A DNA stretch of 45,458 nt from Bryobacterales bacterium (GCA_003135055.1 PLDF01000499.1:1059-46516); one strand, 5' to 3'; counted from the first letter of the stretch, positions 24,735 to 33,185 are shown. Translations and numbers: made by a program. The notes: generated by a model not told the origin, from the letters alone.

Positions 24735-25154
24735 TTGAGAGGATTCGTGGTACGGCGTTTTAGCTGGGAGAGATTGGGGTTCATCGGATTCGTGCTTTGT
24801 CGGTCGGCGGGCGGCCGGCGGTTCCTTCACTTCGGGCGGGCCTCTGTTCTTACGATGCTGGTCTTCGCGACCGCTTCGTTTCAGCCGTGGGCTAAGAGCT
24901 ATCGCGGAACAATCGCCGGCGCCGTCCCGGATCCCGCTGGCGCTATTGTTGCACTCACCAAGATCGCGCCCCGGGGATTCAGCGAAACGGCCACAGCGAC
25001 GGCCGATGCGCCGTTGCGCAAGTCCGAAAGCGCCGGGCAAAGACAGACTGGCGCAAGAGACCGGATCGATCGGCCTTCTTCGACTCCAGGTGAGGCGATA
25101 CCCGCACAATTACTTGTAATTCGTGCAATAAGGATTTCTGTTTCAGCGGAATAG
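24735..25154 (+). pseudogene. Relic of a TonB-receptor N-terminus
   Basis: A 139-codon frame from a TTG at 24735 has a hydrophobic segment followed by SYRGTIAGAVPDPAGAIVALTKI, the opening of the carboxypeptidase-like domain that begins acidobacterial TonB-dependent receptors (usually FRGTISGTVTDPSGAVV). After this the similarity ends and the sequence becomes low in structure. The intact receptor opens with its own version of this block at 25245. The relic sits between the promoter at 24616 and the intact gene, so it probably marks an earlier receptor lost or replaced at this locus. Confidence 0.45.
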
Positions 25155-25171
25155 GAGAAAGGAAAACTACT

Positions 25172-28100
25172 ATGAGTTTGCGCCGAGTTGCGCTTCTGGC
25201 AGCGCCAATGCTGCTGGCTTCCCTGGTCCATCAAGCCAATGGGCAGACGCTCTATGGCTCGATCGTCGGAAATGTGACAGACACGAGCAAAGCCGCGGTA
25301 CCCGACGCCAAAGTCAAGCTCACCCAAGTCGAGACGAACCTGTCTCACGAGCTTGTCACGAATACATCGGGCGCGTATGTATACAACGATGCGCCTCCGG
25401 GAACGTATCGCGTCGTGATCGCCAAGGAAGGCTTTCAAACCTTCAATGCACGAGACATTGTGGTGCAGTCCAATAGTGCGGTTCGCGTGGATGCGACCTT
25501 GAACGTCGGGACATCGAGCCAGACAGTCGAGGTAACGGCCGAGGCTGCCGCTCTTCAGACCGACCGGGCCGATGTCCACACGGAAATGACCTCGCAGGCT
25601 CTGGAGAATATACCAGTATCCAACCGGAGCTATCAGAGCCTGGCGATCTTAACGCCGGGCGTCACTCAACCCAGTCTTTACCAGACTGGCGGCATCAACA
25701 ACCCGACGCGTTCGATGGACTACAACGTCAACGGCACCCCGAACTCCGACGTGGCGGTCCGGTTCGATGGCATCAGCGCCAGCAATTACTGGAAACAGTA
25801 TCTCCAGGCCTATACGCCGGCCATCGAGGCGATTGACACGATCAACACGGTCAGCAGCAGCTTCGATGCGGAGCAGGGGCTGGCGGGGGCCGCATCGGTC
25901 AATATTTTTATCAAGAGCGGGACCAACCAATTTCACGGTTCCGCATTCGAATACGTCACGAATGCGGACCTTAGAGCGCGCGGATTCTTCCTGCCGGCCA
26001 ACCAGGGCAAGCTCAAGGACGACAAGAACGTTTTCGGCGGCACGGTGGGCGGACCCATCAAAAAGAATAAGCTGTTCTTTTTCGCCAGTTGGCAGATGAC
26101 TAGAGAAAACTCCAACGGTCCGAGCCCGTACGCGTTGCAGAACGGTCCGACGGGTAACTTTCTCACTTTTCCTAACGCGACCCTCAAAGGGGGGAACTTC
26201 TCCCAATCGGGCACGAATATTTACGATCCACAGACAGGCGCCGCCAACGGCACGGGCAGAACGGTGTTTCCAGGAGACACAATCCCAGCGAACCGGCTGA
26301 GCCCGGCAACGACGGCCATGCTCGCTTACCTGCCGCTGCCGCAGACCAGCTTGAGCACGAACAACTATTTTTCATTAGCCGAATACAACACGGTTTACCA
26401 GGAGTTCGACGACAAGATCAATTGGAACGTCAACAACAAGCTCAACGTCTACGGCCGCACCGGTTACTCTCCGTCGCACGAAATAGCGAGCGGGTATTAT
26501 CCCAACAACCAGGGAACAACGCCGAATCCCCTGAGCTTGGGCGGTTATGGCACTGGTAATATCTTCACCGCCTCGGTAGGGGCCACCTATACGATTTCGC
26601 CGACTCTTATCGTGGACGGCGTCGTCGGGCTGACCCGGCAGCATACGCTACAGACTCCACTCGGGCCGAGCACGTGCTGGGGCACCTTTTTCGGGATAGC
26701 AAACTCCTGCCAGCCGCCCGGCAACCGGGATACGGCCTTGCCGGACATGGTTCTTACCGGCTATTCGGGACTTGGGAACACGACATGGCTCTCGTCGGTT
26801 TTCGATTACCTGGAGCCGCAATACGAAGGAGTGGCGAATTTCACCTGGAGCAAGGGATCGCACAACATCCGATTCGGCGCAGACTTGCACAAGAACGACA
26901 TTAACCATTCCGAGAACAGCATCACGACAATGACCTTTACCGGTGGCGTGACTGCCCTGAACGGCGGGGCGGGTCCCAACCAGTACAACTCTCTCGCGGA
27001 CTTCCTGCTGGGCCTGCCTCAGAGTACCTTGATCGGCGAGAATACCCCTCCCCTGAGCACGGCGGATGTGAATCCGAATCGCCCAGCGACTCTGCGTACC
27101 TGGGAGGGAGCTGCGTATATTCGGGACCAATGGCAGGTGAGCCGGAAGCTTACCGTTTCCTGGGGCGTACGTTGGGAATATTACCCCGTCTCGAGACGAG
27201 GGGACCGGGGTATAGAATTCTTTAATTTCGCGACCGACAAAGTCGACTTGTGCGGTGTCGCCGGGAACTCGGCGGACTGCGGAATCCATGTTAGTCCGAC
27301 GCTTTTCGCGCCGCGGCTCGGCTTGGCGTACAGGCCCTCGGAGACTTTCGTGATCAGGGCAGGCTTCTCACTCAACTATGAGCAGGACTTCGATTTCCAG
27401 GGGGGCGCGTACAATTTTCCGACAGTGGTCACGGTCACGACCCCGGGCGCAAATAGCTACTCGCCCTCCGCGACCAGTTTCGCCACCGGGTTCAATCCTC
27501 TTCCCACGCCAAGTTCGTTAGGGATACCCAGTGGCGTGCTCAGTCTCCCCGCCGGAGTGGGCATTACCACGGAGCCTTTAAACTACGTTCGCGGGTACAT
27601 CATGTCCTGGAACTTCACGTTGCAGAAGTCACTGCCCCACAACTTTGTTGTGCAAGCGGCCTACGTGGGCACTCGTGCGATTCATCAGGTGCAGGGCCAG
27701 AATGTAAACTACGGCCAATTGGGAGGAGGCGTAGCAAGTCAGCCCTTCGACCAGGCCATCGGCGACAGCGCTACGATGAGTGTCGACGAGCCGATGAACC
27801 ACACCTTCTACGACGCGCTGCAGATGACCCTGAACCGCCGGTTCAGCTCAGGCTTAACCATCAGCTCAAACTATTCCTTTTCAAAGTCGCTATCGCGTTT
27901 TGCCGGCTCGATTCCCATTCCTGCGTACTTCCGCTTGAATTACGGTCTCAACTCGATAGACGTTCCGAACCATTTTGTATTCGCCACGTCTTATCAGTTG
28001 CCTTTCGGCAAAGGCAAGCCGTTTCTGAGTCAGGGCGGTTTTATCACTGGGCTCGCAAGCGGCTGGCAGATCAGCTCTCTGGTCAGCGCATTTTCGGAGT

Positions 28101-28546
28101 CGCCGTTTACCGTAACCGGCAGCGCCACATCTTTGAACGCCCCAGGCAGCTCACAGAGAGCCAATCAGGTGCTGCCGAACGTGCAGATCTTAGGCGGCAC
28201 CGATCCATACTTCAATCCGCTGGCCTTCGCTCAACCAACCTGTGTCTACTTCGGAACCTCCGGTTATAACATTCTTCGGGGACCGTTCTATTTCAACTGG
28301 GACCAGAGCCTGTTCCGCCGTTTTCGGCTGACCGAGCGGTTTGGTCTGGAATTTCGCGCCGAAGGATTCAATATTGCGAACACGCCGCACTTTGCGAACC
28401 CCGCGTCCAACGTGTCATCGCTGCAGTTGAACTCCGCGGGCCAGGTCTCTAACTTGAATGGATTCGGCGTAATCACGACGGTCAACACAGGAGGCCGCGA
28501 TTTCGACGAGCGCTATTTCCGGCTTGGCATGCGGCTGAACTTCTAA
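25172..28546 (+). CDS. TonB-dependent receptor with carboxypeptidase-like domain
   Basis: A 1124-residue outer-membrane receptor of the Oar-like type typical of Acidobacteria. Signal peptide about residues 1-24; carboxypeptidase regulatory-like domain about 26-112 (GSIVGNVTDTSKAAVPDAKVKL... PPGTYRVVIAKEGFQTF); plug about 120-240 (QALENIPVSNRSYQSLAILTPG, NVNGTPNSDVAVRFDGI, NIFIKSGTNQFHGSAFEY); then the beta-barrel, ending RYFRLGMRLNF with the terminal Phe of outer-membrane proteins. It imports a ligand too large for porins, or acts in adhesion or secretion as Oar does. The ATG has AGGAGAAAGGA upstream. A hairpin at 28559 separates it from the cytochrome gene. Context suggests uptake of the compound handled by the cluster. 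Confidence 0.93.
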   Translation: MSLRRVALLAAPMLLASLVHQANGQTLYGSIVGNVTDTSKAAVPDAKVKLTQVETNLSHELVTNTSGAYVYNDAPPGTYRVVIAKEGFQTFNARDIVVQSNSAVRVDATLNVGTSSQTVEVTAEAAALQTDRADVHTEMTSQALENIPVSNRSYQSLAILTPGVTQPSLYQTGGINNPTRSMDYNVNGTPNSDVAVRFDGISASNYWKQYLQAYTPAIEAIDTINTVSSSFDAEQGLAGAASVNIFIKSGTNQFHGSAFEYVTNADLRARGFFLPANQGKLKDDKNVFGGTVGGPIKKNKLFFFASWQMTRENSNGPSPYALQNGPTGNFLTFPNATLKGGNFSQSGTNIYDPQTGAANGTGRTVFPGDTIPANRLSPATTAMLAYLPLPQTSLSTNNYFSLAEYNTVYQEFDDKINWNVNNKLNVYGRTGYSPSHEIASGYYPNNQGTTPNPLSLGGYGTGNIFTASVGATYTISPTLIVDGVVGLTRQHTLQTPLGPSTCWGTFFGIANSCQPPGNRDTALPDMVLTGYSGLGNTTWLSSVFDYLEPQYEGVANFTWSKGSHNIRFGADLHKNDINHSENSITTMTFTGGVTALNGGAGPNQYNSLADFLLGLPQSTLIGENTPPLSTADVNPNRPATLRTWEGAAYIRDQWQVSRKLTVSWGVRWEYYPVSRRGDRGIEFFNFATDKVDLCGVAGNSADCGIHVSPTLFAPRLGLAYRPSETFVIRAGFSLNYEQDFDFQGGAYNFPTVVTVTTPGANSYSPSATSFATGFNPLPTPSSLGIPSGVLSLPAGVGITTEPLNYVRGYIMSWNFTLQKSLPHNFVVQAAYVGTRAIHQVQGQNVNYGQLGGGVASQPFDQAIGDSATMSVDEPMNHTFYDALQMTLNRRFSSGLTISSNYSFSKSLSRFAGSIPIPAYFRLNYGLNSIDVPNHFVFATSYQLPFGKGKPFLSQGGFITGLASGWQISSLVSAFSESPFTVTGSATSLNAPGSSQRANQVLPNVQILGGTDPYFNPLAFAQPTCVYFGTSGYNILRGPFYFNWDQSLFRRFRLTERFGLEFRAEGFNIANTPHFANPASNVSSLQLNSAGQVSNLNGFGVITTVNTGGRDFDERYFRLGMRLNF

Positions 28547-28558
28547 TAATTGTTGGAG

Positions 28559-28579
28559 CCTCGGCGTTCTAAGCCGAGG
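28559..28579 (+). other. Intergenic hairpin between receptor and cytochrome genes
   Basis: CCTCGGC (28559-28565) and GCCGAGG (28573-28579) form a seven-pair stem with a seven-base loop, 13 bases after the receptor stop. There is no T-run, so it is more likely a transcript-stability or partial-readthrough element than a simple terminator. Confidence 0.5.
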
Positions 28580-28682
28580 GTCCGATTACCTTGCCTGTGT
28601 GGCGCCGCCTATGTTAGCCTTGGGGGCGCCACCCGCTGGAGGAACCGACGGGCGGTGGTAAGACTATCGGAGAAAAAGCAAT

Positions 28683-29222
28683 ATGGCAGTCAGAGTATCG
28701 ATCGGCCTGATGGTGGCAGCGGGCATCTTACTTGCCCAGCAAGGGCGCGGCGGCCGCGGGCGTGGCGCTGCAGAGACTCCCGCCGCGGACCCGGGGCCGG
28801 GCAATGCCGCGCGCGGCCAGGCGGTTTTCGAAGGGAAAGGCGCCTGCCTCACCTGCCACCGCGTCAAAGACACCGGCTCGCGGTTGGGGCCGGACCTTAC
28901 CGACATCGCCACGCAGCGTACCCACGACGCTTTGGAGAAGTCGTTGCTGGACCCGAGCCCGGAAGTCATGCCGCAGAACCGGTCCTATCGCGTGGTTACT
29001 CGCGAGGGTACAACCTATACCGGGAAACTTCTGAATCAGGACACGTTCAGCGTGCAGATTTTGGATTCCAAGGAGCGGCTTCTCGGCTTCGATAAGTCGA
29101 ACCTGCGTGAGTACAACTTTATCCAAACCTCCCCGATGCCTTCCTACCGGAATAAACTCGGCTCCGAAGAACTGGCAGACCTTATCGCTTATCTAGCTTC
29201 ACTGAAAGGGGTCGCGAAATGA
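28683..29222 (+). CDS. Exported mono-heme c-type cytochrome
   Basis: A 179-residue protein with a signal peptide (about residues 1-19), a short Gly/Arg-rich linker and one heme site GACLTCHRV with Cys55, Cys58 and His59. The region after the heme (GSRLGPDLTDIATQRTHDALEKSLLDPSPEVMPQNRSYRVVTREGTTYTG...) resembles the heme-binding domain of large PVC/acidobacterial cytochromes, and RNKLGSEELADLIAYLASL is the usual C-terminal helix. A Met in VMPQNR may be the distal ligand. It overlaps the PQQ dehydrogenase by ATGA at 29219-29222, so it is probably that enzyme's electron acceptor. GGAGAA precedes the start. Confidence 0.9.
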   Translation: MAVRVSIGLMVAAGILLAQQGRGGRGRGAAETPAADPGPGNAARGQAVFEGKGACLTCHRVKDTGSRLGPDLTDIATQRTHDALEKSLLDPSPEVMPQNRSYRVVTREGTTYTGKLLNQDTFSVQILDSKERLLGFDKSNLREYNFIQTSPMPSYRNKLGSEELADLIAYLASLKGVAK

Positions 29223-30871
29223 TGAACGCACGCGTGCCGGCGCTGCTGGTCTGCATGTCCGGCTTACTTGCCGCGCAAGTCTCGTTCGATCGCATTCTCA
29301 ACGCCGACAAAGAGCCTCAGAACTGGCTTACCTACGGGGGAACACTCCAAAGCCAGCGTTACAGCCTGCTCAACCAGATCACTACGGCCAATGCCAAGGA
29401 GATGGAGTTGAAGTGGGTCTTTCCAGTCCGGTCGCTGGACGCCTTTGAAACGACGCCGCTGGTCGTCGACGGCGTGCTTTATACCATGCAGGCGAATGAC
29501 GTTGTGGCCTTGGATGCTACCAACGGGCGCATGTTCTGGATATACCGGCACGCCATCCCGTCCGAAGCGAAACACTGTTGCGGCAATATCAGCCGCGGTC
29601 TGGCCATCCTGGGCGATTCGGTGTTCCTGGCCACCGAAGACGACCACGTAATCGCGCTGGATGCCAAAACCAGGCATCCTATTTGGGACGATACGATCGC
29701 CAAGGCGTCGGCGGGATATTCGATAACGCTGGCCCCGCTGGCGATCAAGGATAAGGTGATTGTGGGCACCGCCGGCGGTGAATACGGCATCCGCGGCTTC
29801 ATAGCCGCCTACGATGCGCACACCGGGAAGGAAGCCTGGCGATTCAACACCATCCCAGGACCGGGAGAGCCCGGACACGAGACATGGGGCGGCGATTCCT
29901 GGGTGCATGGCGGGGGCTCGGTGTGGAACACGGGCACGTATGACCCGGAGACTAATCTGACGGTCTGGGGAGTTGGGAATGCCGGTCCGGACTATAACGG
30001 CGATGTGCGCCCCGGTGACAACCTCTATACCAGCTCCATCGTCGCGCTGGATGCGGATACCGGCAAACTGAAATGGCATTATCAGGCGAATCCGCACAAC
30101 GAGTTCGATTGGGACGGCGTGCAGGTCCCGCTGATGGCGAACATTACCTGGCAAGGGCAGCCGCGTAAGGCCATACTTTGGGCCAACCGGAACGGCTTCT
30201 TCTACGCGCTGGACCGAACCACCGGCCAGTTCCTGCTGGGGAAAGCCTTCGTCAAACAAAACTGGAACGTTGGTTTTGACGAAAAGGGCCGGCCAATGAT
30301 GGCCCCTAATACGAAGTCGAGCACCGAGGGCACTCTTATCTTCCCGGATAACCAGGGAGGAACTAACTGGTTCAGCCCTTCTTACAATCCGCGCACGGGA
30401 CTCTACTATGTGGAAGCGCGGGAGAACGGATCTTCTCTGTTCGTCAAGGGCGAGCAGGAATATGAGGAAGGCGAGAACTATGCCGCCAGGGGCGTCAACT
30501 CCGCGGGTCGGCGAAGAGTAGCGCCCGTAGTCGGAGCGGACGAGGAGAAATTCACGGCTGTCCGCGCCCTGATTCCGCAAAGCGGCGAGCTTAAGTGGGA
30601 GTACAAGCTGAACGCCGGCAATAGCCTGAATCAGTGTCTCGGATTGAGTTGTGCGGGCGCGTCCGGAATTCTGACCACGGCGTCGGACGTCTTGTTCGCG
30701 GGCGGCCGGGAGGGGAATTTCGTGGCGCTGGATGCGCGCAACGGCACGCTGCTGTGGAAAGTGCTGTTAGGCGGTCAGATCAATATGGGTCCCATAACTT
30801 ACTCCGTGGATGGCAAACAGTACGTGGCGGTCAACAGCGGCAATGCGCTGTTTGTTTTTGGGTTGCGGTAA
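29219..30871 (+). CDS. PQQ-dependent alcohol dehydrogenase, lanthanide-type site
   Basis: A 550-residue periplasmic quinoprotein of the methanol/ethanol dehydrogenase family with signal peptide (about residues 1-19) and an eight-bladed propeller. The adjacent cysteines of the disulfide ring above PQQ are Cys120-Cys121 in KHCCGN. GGDSWVHGGGSVWNTGTYDPETNL and GVGNAGPDYNGDVRPGDNLYTSSIVALD are family blocks. The catalytic Asp297 lies in NEFDWDGV and is followed two residues later by Asp299, the extra Asp that marks lanthanide-dependent enzymes (XoxF, PedH); calcium enzymes have Ala or Ser there. There is no fused cytochrome domain, consistent with the separate cytochrome gene overlapping its start. 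Alcohol or aldehyde substrate unknown. Confidence 0.92.
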   Translation: MMNARVPALLVCMSGLLAAQVSFDRILNADKEPQNWLTYGGTLQSQRYSLLNQITTANAKEMELKWVFPVRSLDAFETTPLVVDGVLYTMQANDVVALDATNGRMFWIYRHAIPSEAKHCCGNISRGLAILGDSVFLATEDDHVIALDAKTRHPIWDDTIAKASAGYSITLAPLAIKDKVIVGTAGGEYGIRGFIAAYDAHTGKEAWRFNTIPGPGEPGHETWGGDSWVHGGGSVWNTGTYDPETNLTVWGVGNAGPDYNGDVRPGDNLYTSSIVALDADTGKLKWHYQANPHNEFDWDGVQVPLMANITWQGQPRKAILWANRNGFFYALDRTTGQFLLGKAFVKQNWNVGFDEKGRPMMAPNTKSSTEGTLIFPDNQGGTNWFSPSYNPRTGLYYVEARENGSSLFVKGEQEYEEGENYAARGVNSAGRRRVAPVVGADEEKFTAVRALIPQSGELKWEYKLNAGNSLNQCLGLSCAGASGILTTASDVLFAGGREGNFVALDARNGTLLWKVLLGGQINMGPITYSVDGKQYVAVNSGNALFVFGLR

Positions 30872-31064
30872 TTTTCGAGAGTTGCGGGCCGATCCGAACC
30901 TTGAGCCTTGGTCTGCAATGCGAGCTTGGGTCGCGCCGGGCGATTACGCGGCGGGTCTCGATGGGGCGAAACGTTGGTTGCGCCCGATGCCGGAGTATCC
31001 GTTCCCCTTGGCCATGGCGGCGGACGCGTTGCCTCTATCTGAGCGGGAAAGGAAAACTAAGACG

Positions 31065-31736
31065 ATGAAGACTCTCTTGATTCCCGTGCCAGCATTGGTC
31101 CTGCTGCTGGGGGCTGGGCTCTGCGCGGTTGCGCAATCGCCGGCGCCGGCGCCCGGCCAGACTCGCGTCTCCATGGGCGCGGGGTCCACGATATTTGGAA
31201 ACTACTGCGAGAATTGTCACGGTAATCCCAAGGTTGATAGCGCGCCGTCTCCGGCCGTTCTCAAACAAATGACTCCGGAACGGATTTACCAGGCCCTGAC
31301 CACAGGCGATATGGTCAATGCGGCCAAAGACCTGAGCGGCCAGGATAAGAAGGACATCGCCGAGTGGGTAAGCGGCCGCAGATTGGGCGCCACTGAAAGC
31401 GGCGACGGGCGAACCATGCCGAATCAATGCGCCGCTAACCCGCCGATTCGGGACCTGACCTCGGCCCCAGCCTGGAACGGCTGGAGCGATATCGACAACA
31501 CTCGTTTCCAGAAGAAAGACGCCGCGGGTTTGACGGCCGCCACAGTCGCGCGTCTGCAACTGAAATGGGTATTTGCTCTTCCCGCCGCCGCCGCCGTTTA
31601 CGGGCAGCCCACCATCGTAGACGGCAAAGTGTTCGTCAGTTCCGATGCCGGATGGGTCTACGTAAACCACTTCTCCACGCCATCGGTGAGGCCCAGTGCC
31701 ACCAGGCCGCCTCCGGCACCACGAAATACAAAATAG
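31065..31736 (+). pseudogene. Truncated cytochrome-PQQ (PVA dehydrogenase-like) gene
   Basis: The first 199 codons are good: a signal peptide, a cytochrome c site NYCENCHGN (Cys48, Cys51, His52), then the start of a PQQ propeller (WNGWSDIDNTRFQ..., LKWVFALPAAAAVYGQPTIVDGKVFVSSDAGWVY) like polyvinyl-alcohol-dehydrogenase-type fusions. At 31661, after GWVY, where ALDA...TG should follow, similarity stops; the frame runs through reversed DNA to a stop at 31734-31736. Relatives are about 600-700 residues. The remaining protein could be made as an exported cytochrome with a stub. AAAGGA lies at 31048-31053. It lies downstream of the PQQ dehydrogenase and may once have been its operon partner. Confidence 0.75.
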
Positions 31737-31804
31737 CCGTTCTGATCGTCGGCCGCGCCGCCGAAGACGACGGAGTTTCGAAGGGCATATCTCAAAGTGC
31801 GCAG
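31664..31804 (-). pseudogene. Inverted fragment of a PQQ propeller gene
   Basis: Read on the minus strand from 31804 to 31664 this encodes NSVVFGGAADDQNGYFVFRG then AGGGLVALGLTDGVEKWF, which matches a later blade of the PVA-dehydrogenase-type propeller (usually WGMASDGQNVY...GGGLFALRIADGAKVW). It abuts the truncated gene within three bases but in opposite orientation. A single-gene origin with a deletion plus inversion is the simplest explanation. Confidence 0.6.
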
Positions 31805-31835
31805 CGAATATGCGCTCCTCACAGGCTCCAGATGA

Positions 31836-31880
31836 GGGGACGTTTTTACTTTGCCCGGAGGGGGACATTTCTACTTTGCC
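31836..31880 (+). repeat. Two 20-bp direct repeats, IS-end-like
   Basis: GGGGACGTTTTTACTTTGCC (31836-31855) and GGGGACATTTCTACTTTGCC (31861-31880) agree at 18 of 20 bases and are 5 bp apart. Multiple direct repeats of this size are typical of the ends of IS21-family-like elements. No transposase gene is present in the window, so this would be a residual end. Confidence 0.5.
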
Positions 31881-31902
31881 TTGACAGCCGCGCGCCTGAC
31901 CC

Positions 31903-31931
31903 TTGACAACGGCTGCTTAAGGGATTATCGT
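31903..31931 (+). promoter_or_regulatory. Promoter of the aminotransferase gene
   Basis: TTGACA at 31903-31908, a 17-bp spacer, TATCGT at 31926-31931, about 75 bases before the ATG at 32006. A second TTGACA lies at 31881-31886, immediately next to the IS-like repeat, so the insertion end may have supplied part of the promoter. Confidence 0.5.
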
Positions 31932-32005
31932 CGGAAAAAACTTGTGGTCTCTCCGCTCCCAGTCGAGCACGTTCCGCACCGGCCATCTACTATAAGGAGC
32001 TTTTG

Positions 32006-33178
32006 ATGTCTCTACCGCGTACCCAAACGGATTCACTCTTGCACCGGGGTTTTTCGCGCCGCGATCTGGGCCGCATTGCCAGCCTGCTGACGGCCGGAGC
32101 CGCGCTTCCTTTCTACAACGAGTTCGCCATGGCGCAGGACGCCCAACAGCGCATGGGACGAGACGCCGGCGGCGCGCGGCGCGGGATGGATCCCGACGCT
32201 GTCCGCATCAATCAAAACGAGAACCCGCTTGGCCCCTGCAAGGAAGGGCTGGAGGCGATCGCGAAAATCGCACCCTTTGGAGGCCGCTATTCGCCGTTTG
32301 GCGAACAGGGCGACATGGTCACGGCGATCGCCGAAAGCGAGGGCGTCAAGGAAAATTACGTGGCCGCTTATGCGGGGTCCAGCGACCCGCTGCATCGTAC
32401 GTCGTGTGCGTTCACTTCGCCCACGCGGAGCTGGGTGATGGCAGACCCCGGGTATGGCGGCGGCGCGCCCGCATTCATCGGGTCGAAGGTGACGCGCGTA
32501 CCGCTGCGCCCCGATCACACTCACGACGTGGAGGCGATGATTAAGGCCGATCCGGACGGCGGCGTTTTCTACGTCTGCAACCCCAACAACCCCTCGGGAA
32601 CGGTGACGCCGCGTAAGGATATCGAGTACCTGTTGGCGAATAAGAAGAAGGATTCGGTGGTGCTGATCGACGAAGCGTACATCCACTTTGCGGATACCGC
32701 GATGCCGGCCAGCGATCTGGTGGCCGGCGACAAGGACGTCATCGTGCTGCGCACGTTTTCCAAGGTCTACGGGATGGCGGGAATCCGCGCCGGTTTTGCG
32801 CTGGGACGGCCCGATCTATTGGCGAAGATACGCCCCTACGGCGTGGGTTTCGCGCCGGTACCGATCACGAGCATGGCCTGCGCCACCGCCAGCCTGAAGG
32901 CGAAGGGTCTGGTTGCCGAACGGAAAGCCATCAACAAGCGCGTCCGTGAGAACACGCTCGCGTTCCTTGAAAAGAAGGGCGTGAAATACATCCCCAGCGA
33001 GACCAACTTCTTCATGATGGAAGTGGGCAAGACCGGCCCGTTCACCCAGGCGATGGCCGCGCAAAAGGTGATCATCGGCCGCGTCTGGAACGCTTGGCCT
33101 ACCATGGTGCGCGTGACTGTGGGGACGCAGGAAGAGATGGACAAATTCAAGGCGGCGTTTGAAAAGGCGACGGCGTAG
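32006..33178 (+). CDS. Tat-exported class I/II aminotransferase (HisC-like)
   Basis: A 390-residue PLP-dependent aminotransferase of the histidinol-phosphate-aminotransferase-like group. It opens with a twin-arginine signal (FSRRDLGRIASLLTAGAALPFYNEFAMAQ), which is unusual because PLP aminotransferases normally are cytoplasmic. Core blocks: RINQNENPLGPCKEGLEAI, FYVCNPNNPSGTVTP, VVLIDEAYIHFAD, and RTFSKVYGMAGIRAGFALG with the PLP Lys253. AAGGAG at 31994-31999 fixes ATG 32006. Tat export would allow folding with PLP in the cytoplasm first. Substrate unknown; no histidine genes are nearby, so a biosynthetic HisC role is unlikely. Confidence 0.88.
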   Translation: MSLPRTQTDSLLHRGFSRRDLGRIASLLTAGAALPFYNEFAMAQDAQQRMGRDAGGARRGMDPDAVRINQNENPLGPCKEGLEAIAKIAPFGGRYSPFGEQGDMVTAIAESEGVKENYVAAYAGSSDPLHRTSCAFTSPTRSWVMADPGYGGGAPAFIGSKVTRVPLRPDHTHDVEAMIKADPDGGVFYVCNPNNPSGTVTPRKDIEYLLANKKKDSVVLIDEAYIHFADTAMPASDLVAGDKDVIVLRTFSKVYGMAGIRAGFALGRPDLLAKIRPYGVGFAPVPITSMACATASLKAKGLVAERKAINKRVRENTLAFLEKKGVKYIPSETNFFMMEVGKTGPFTQAMAAQKVIIGRVWNAWPTMVRVTVGTQEEMDKFKAAFEKATA

Positions 33179-33185
33179 GAGAGGC

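Larger units (their letters stand above)
24095..25171. other. Long intergenic region with repeats, promoter and receptor relic
   Basis: This 1077-bp region contains family 1 and family 3 repeats (24268-24360), the promoter at 24616-24644, site D at 24668-24682 and a truncated receptor start at 24735-25154. The stretch 24380-24610 shows nothing recognisable. Confidence 0.6.

Noticed and set aside
25107..25131. Further operator before the TonB receptor (TTGTAATTCGTGCAA)
   Set aside because: It matches only 10 of 15 positions of site D and lacks symmetry, so it was not counted in the set.
28550..29095. Forward open frame overlapping the cytochrome c gene in another frame
   Set aside because: Arg/Pro-rich shadow; the cytochrome frame has a signal peptide, CxxCH and coupling to the next gene.
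29264..30580. Minus-strand open frame of 438 codons opposite the PQQ dehydrogenase
   Set aside because: It is a shadow of a well-supported gene in GC-rich DNA; no motifs or ribosome site.
30872..31064. Open frame upstream of the truncated cytochrome-PQQ gene, continuous with it
   Set aside because: The residues do not resemble an export signal or any family; the ATG at 31065 with its own signal peptide is the better start.
32006..33178. Histidine biosynthesis hisC
   Set aside because: The Tat signal and absence of any his gene nearby argue against the biosynthetic role.
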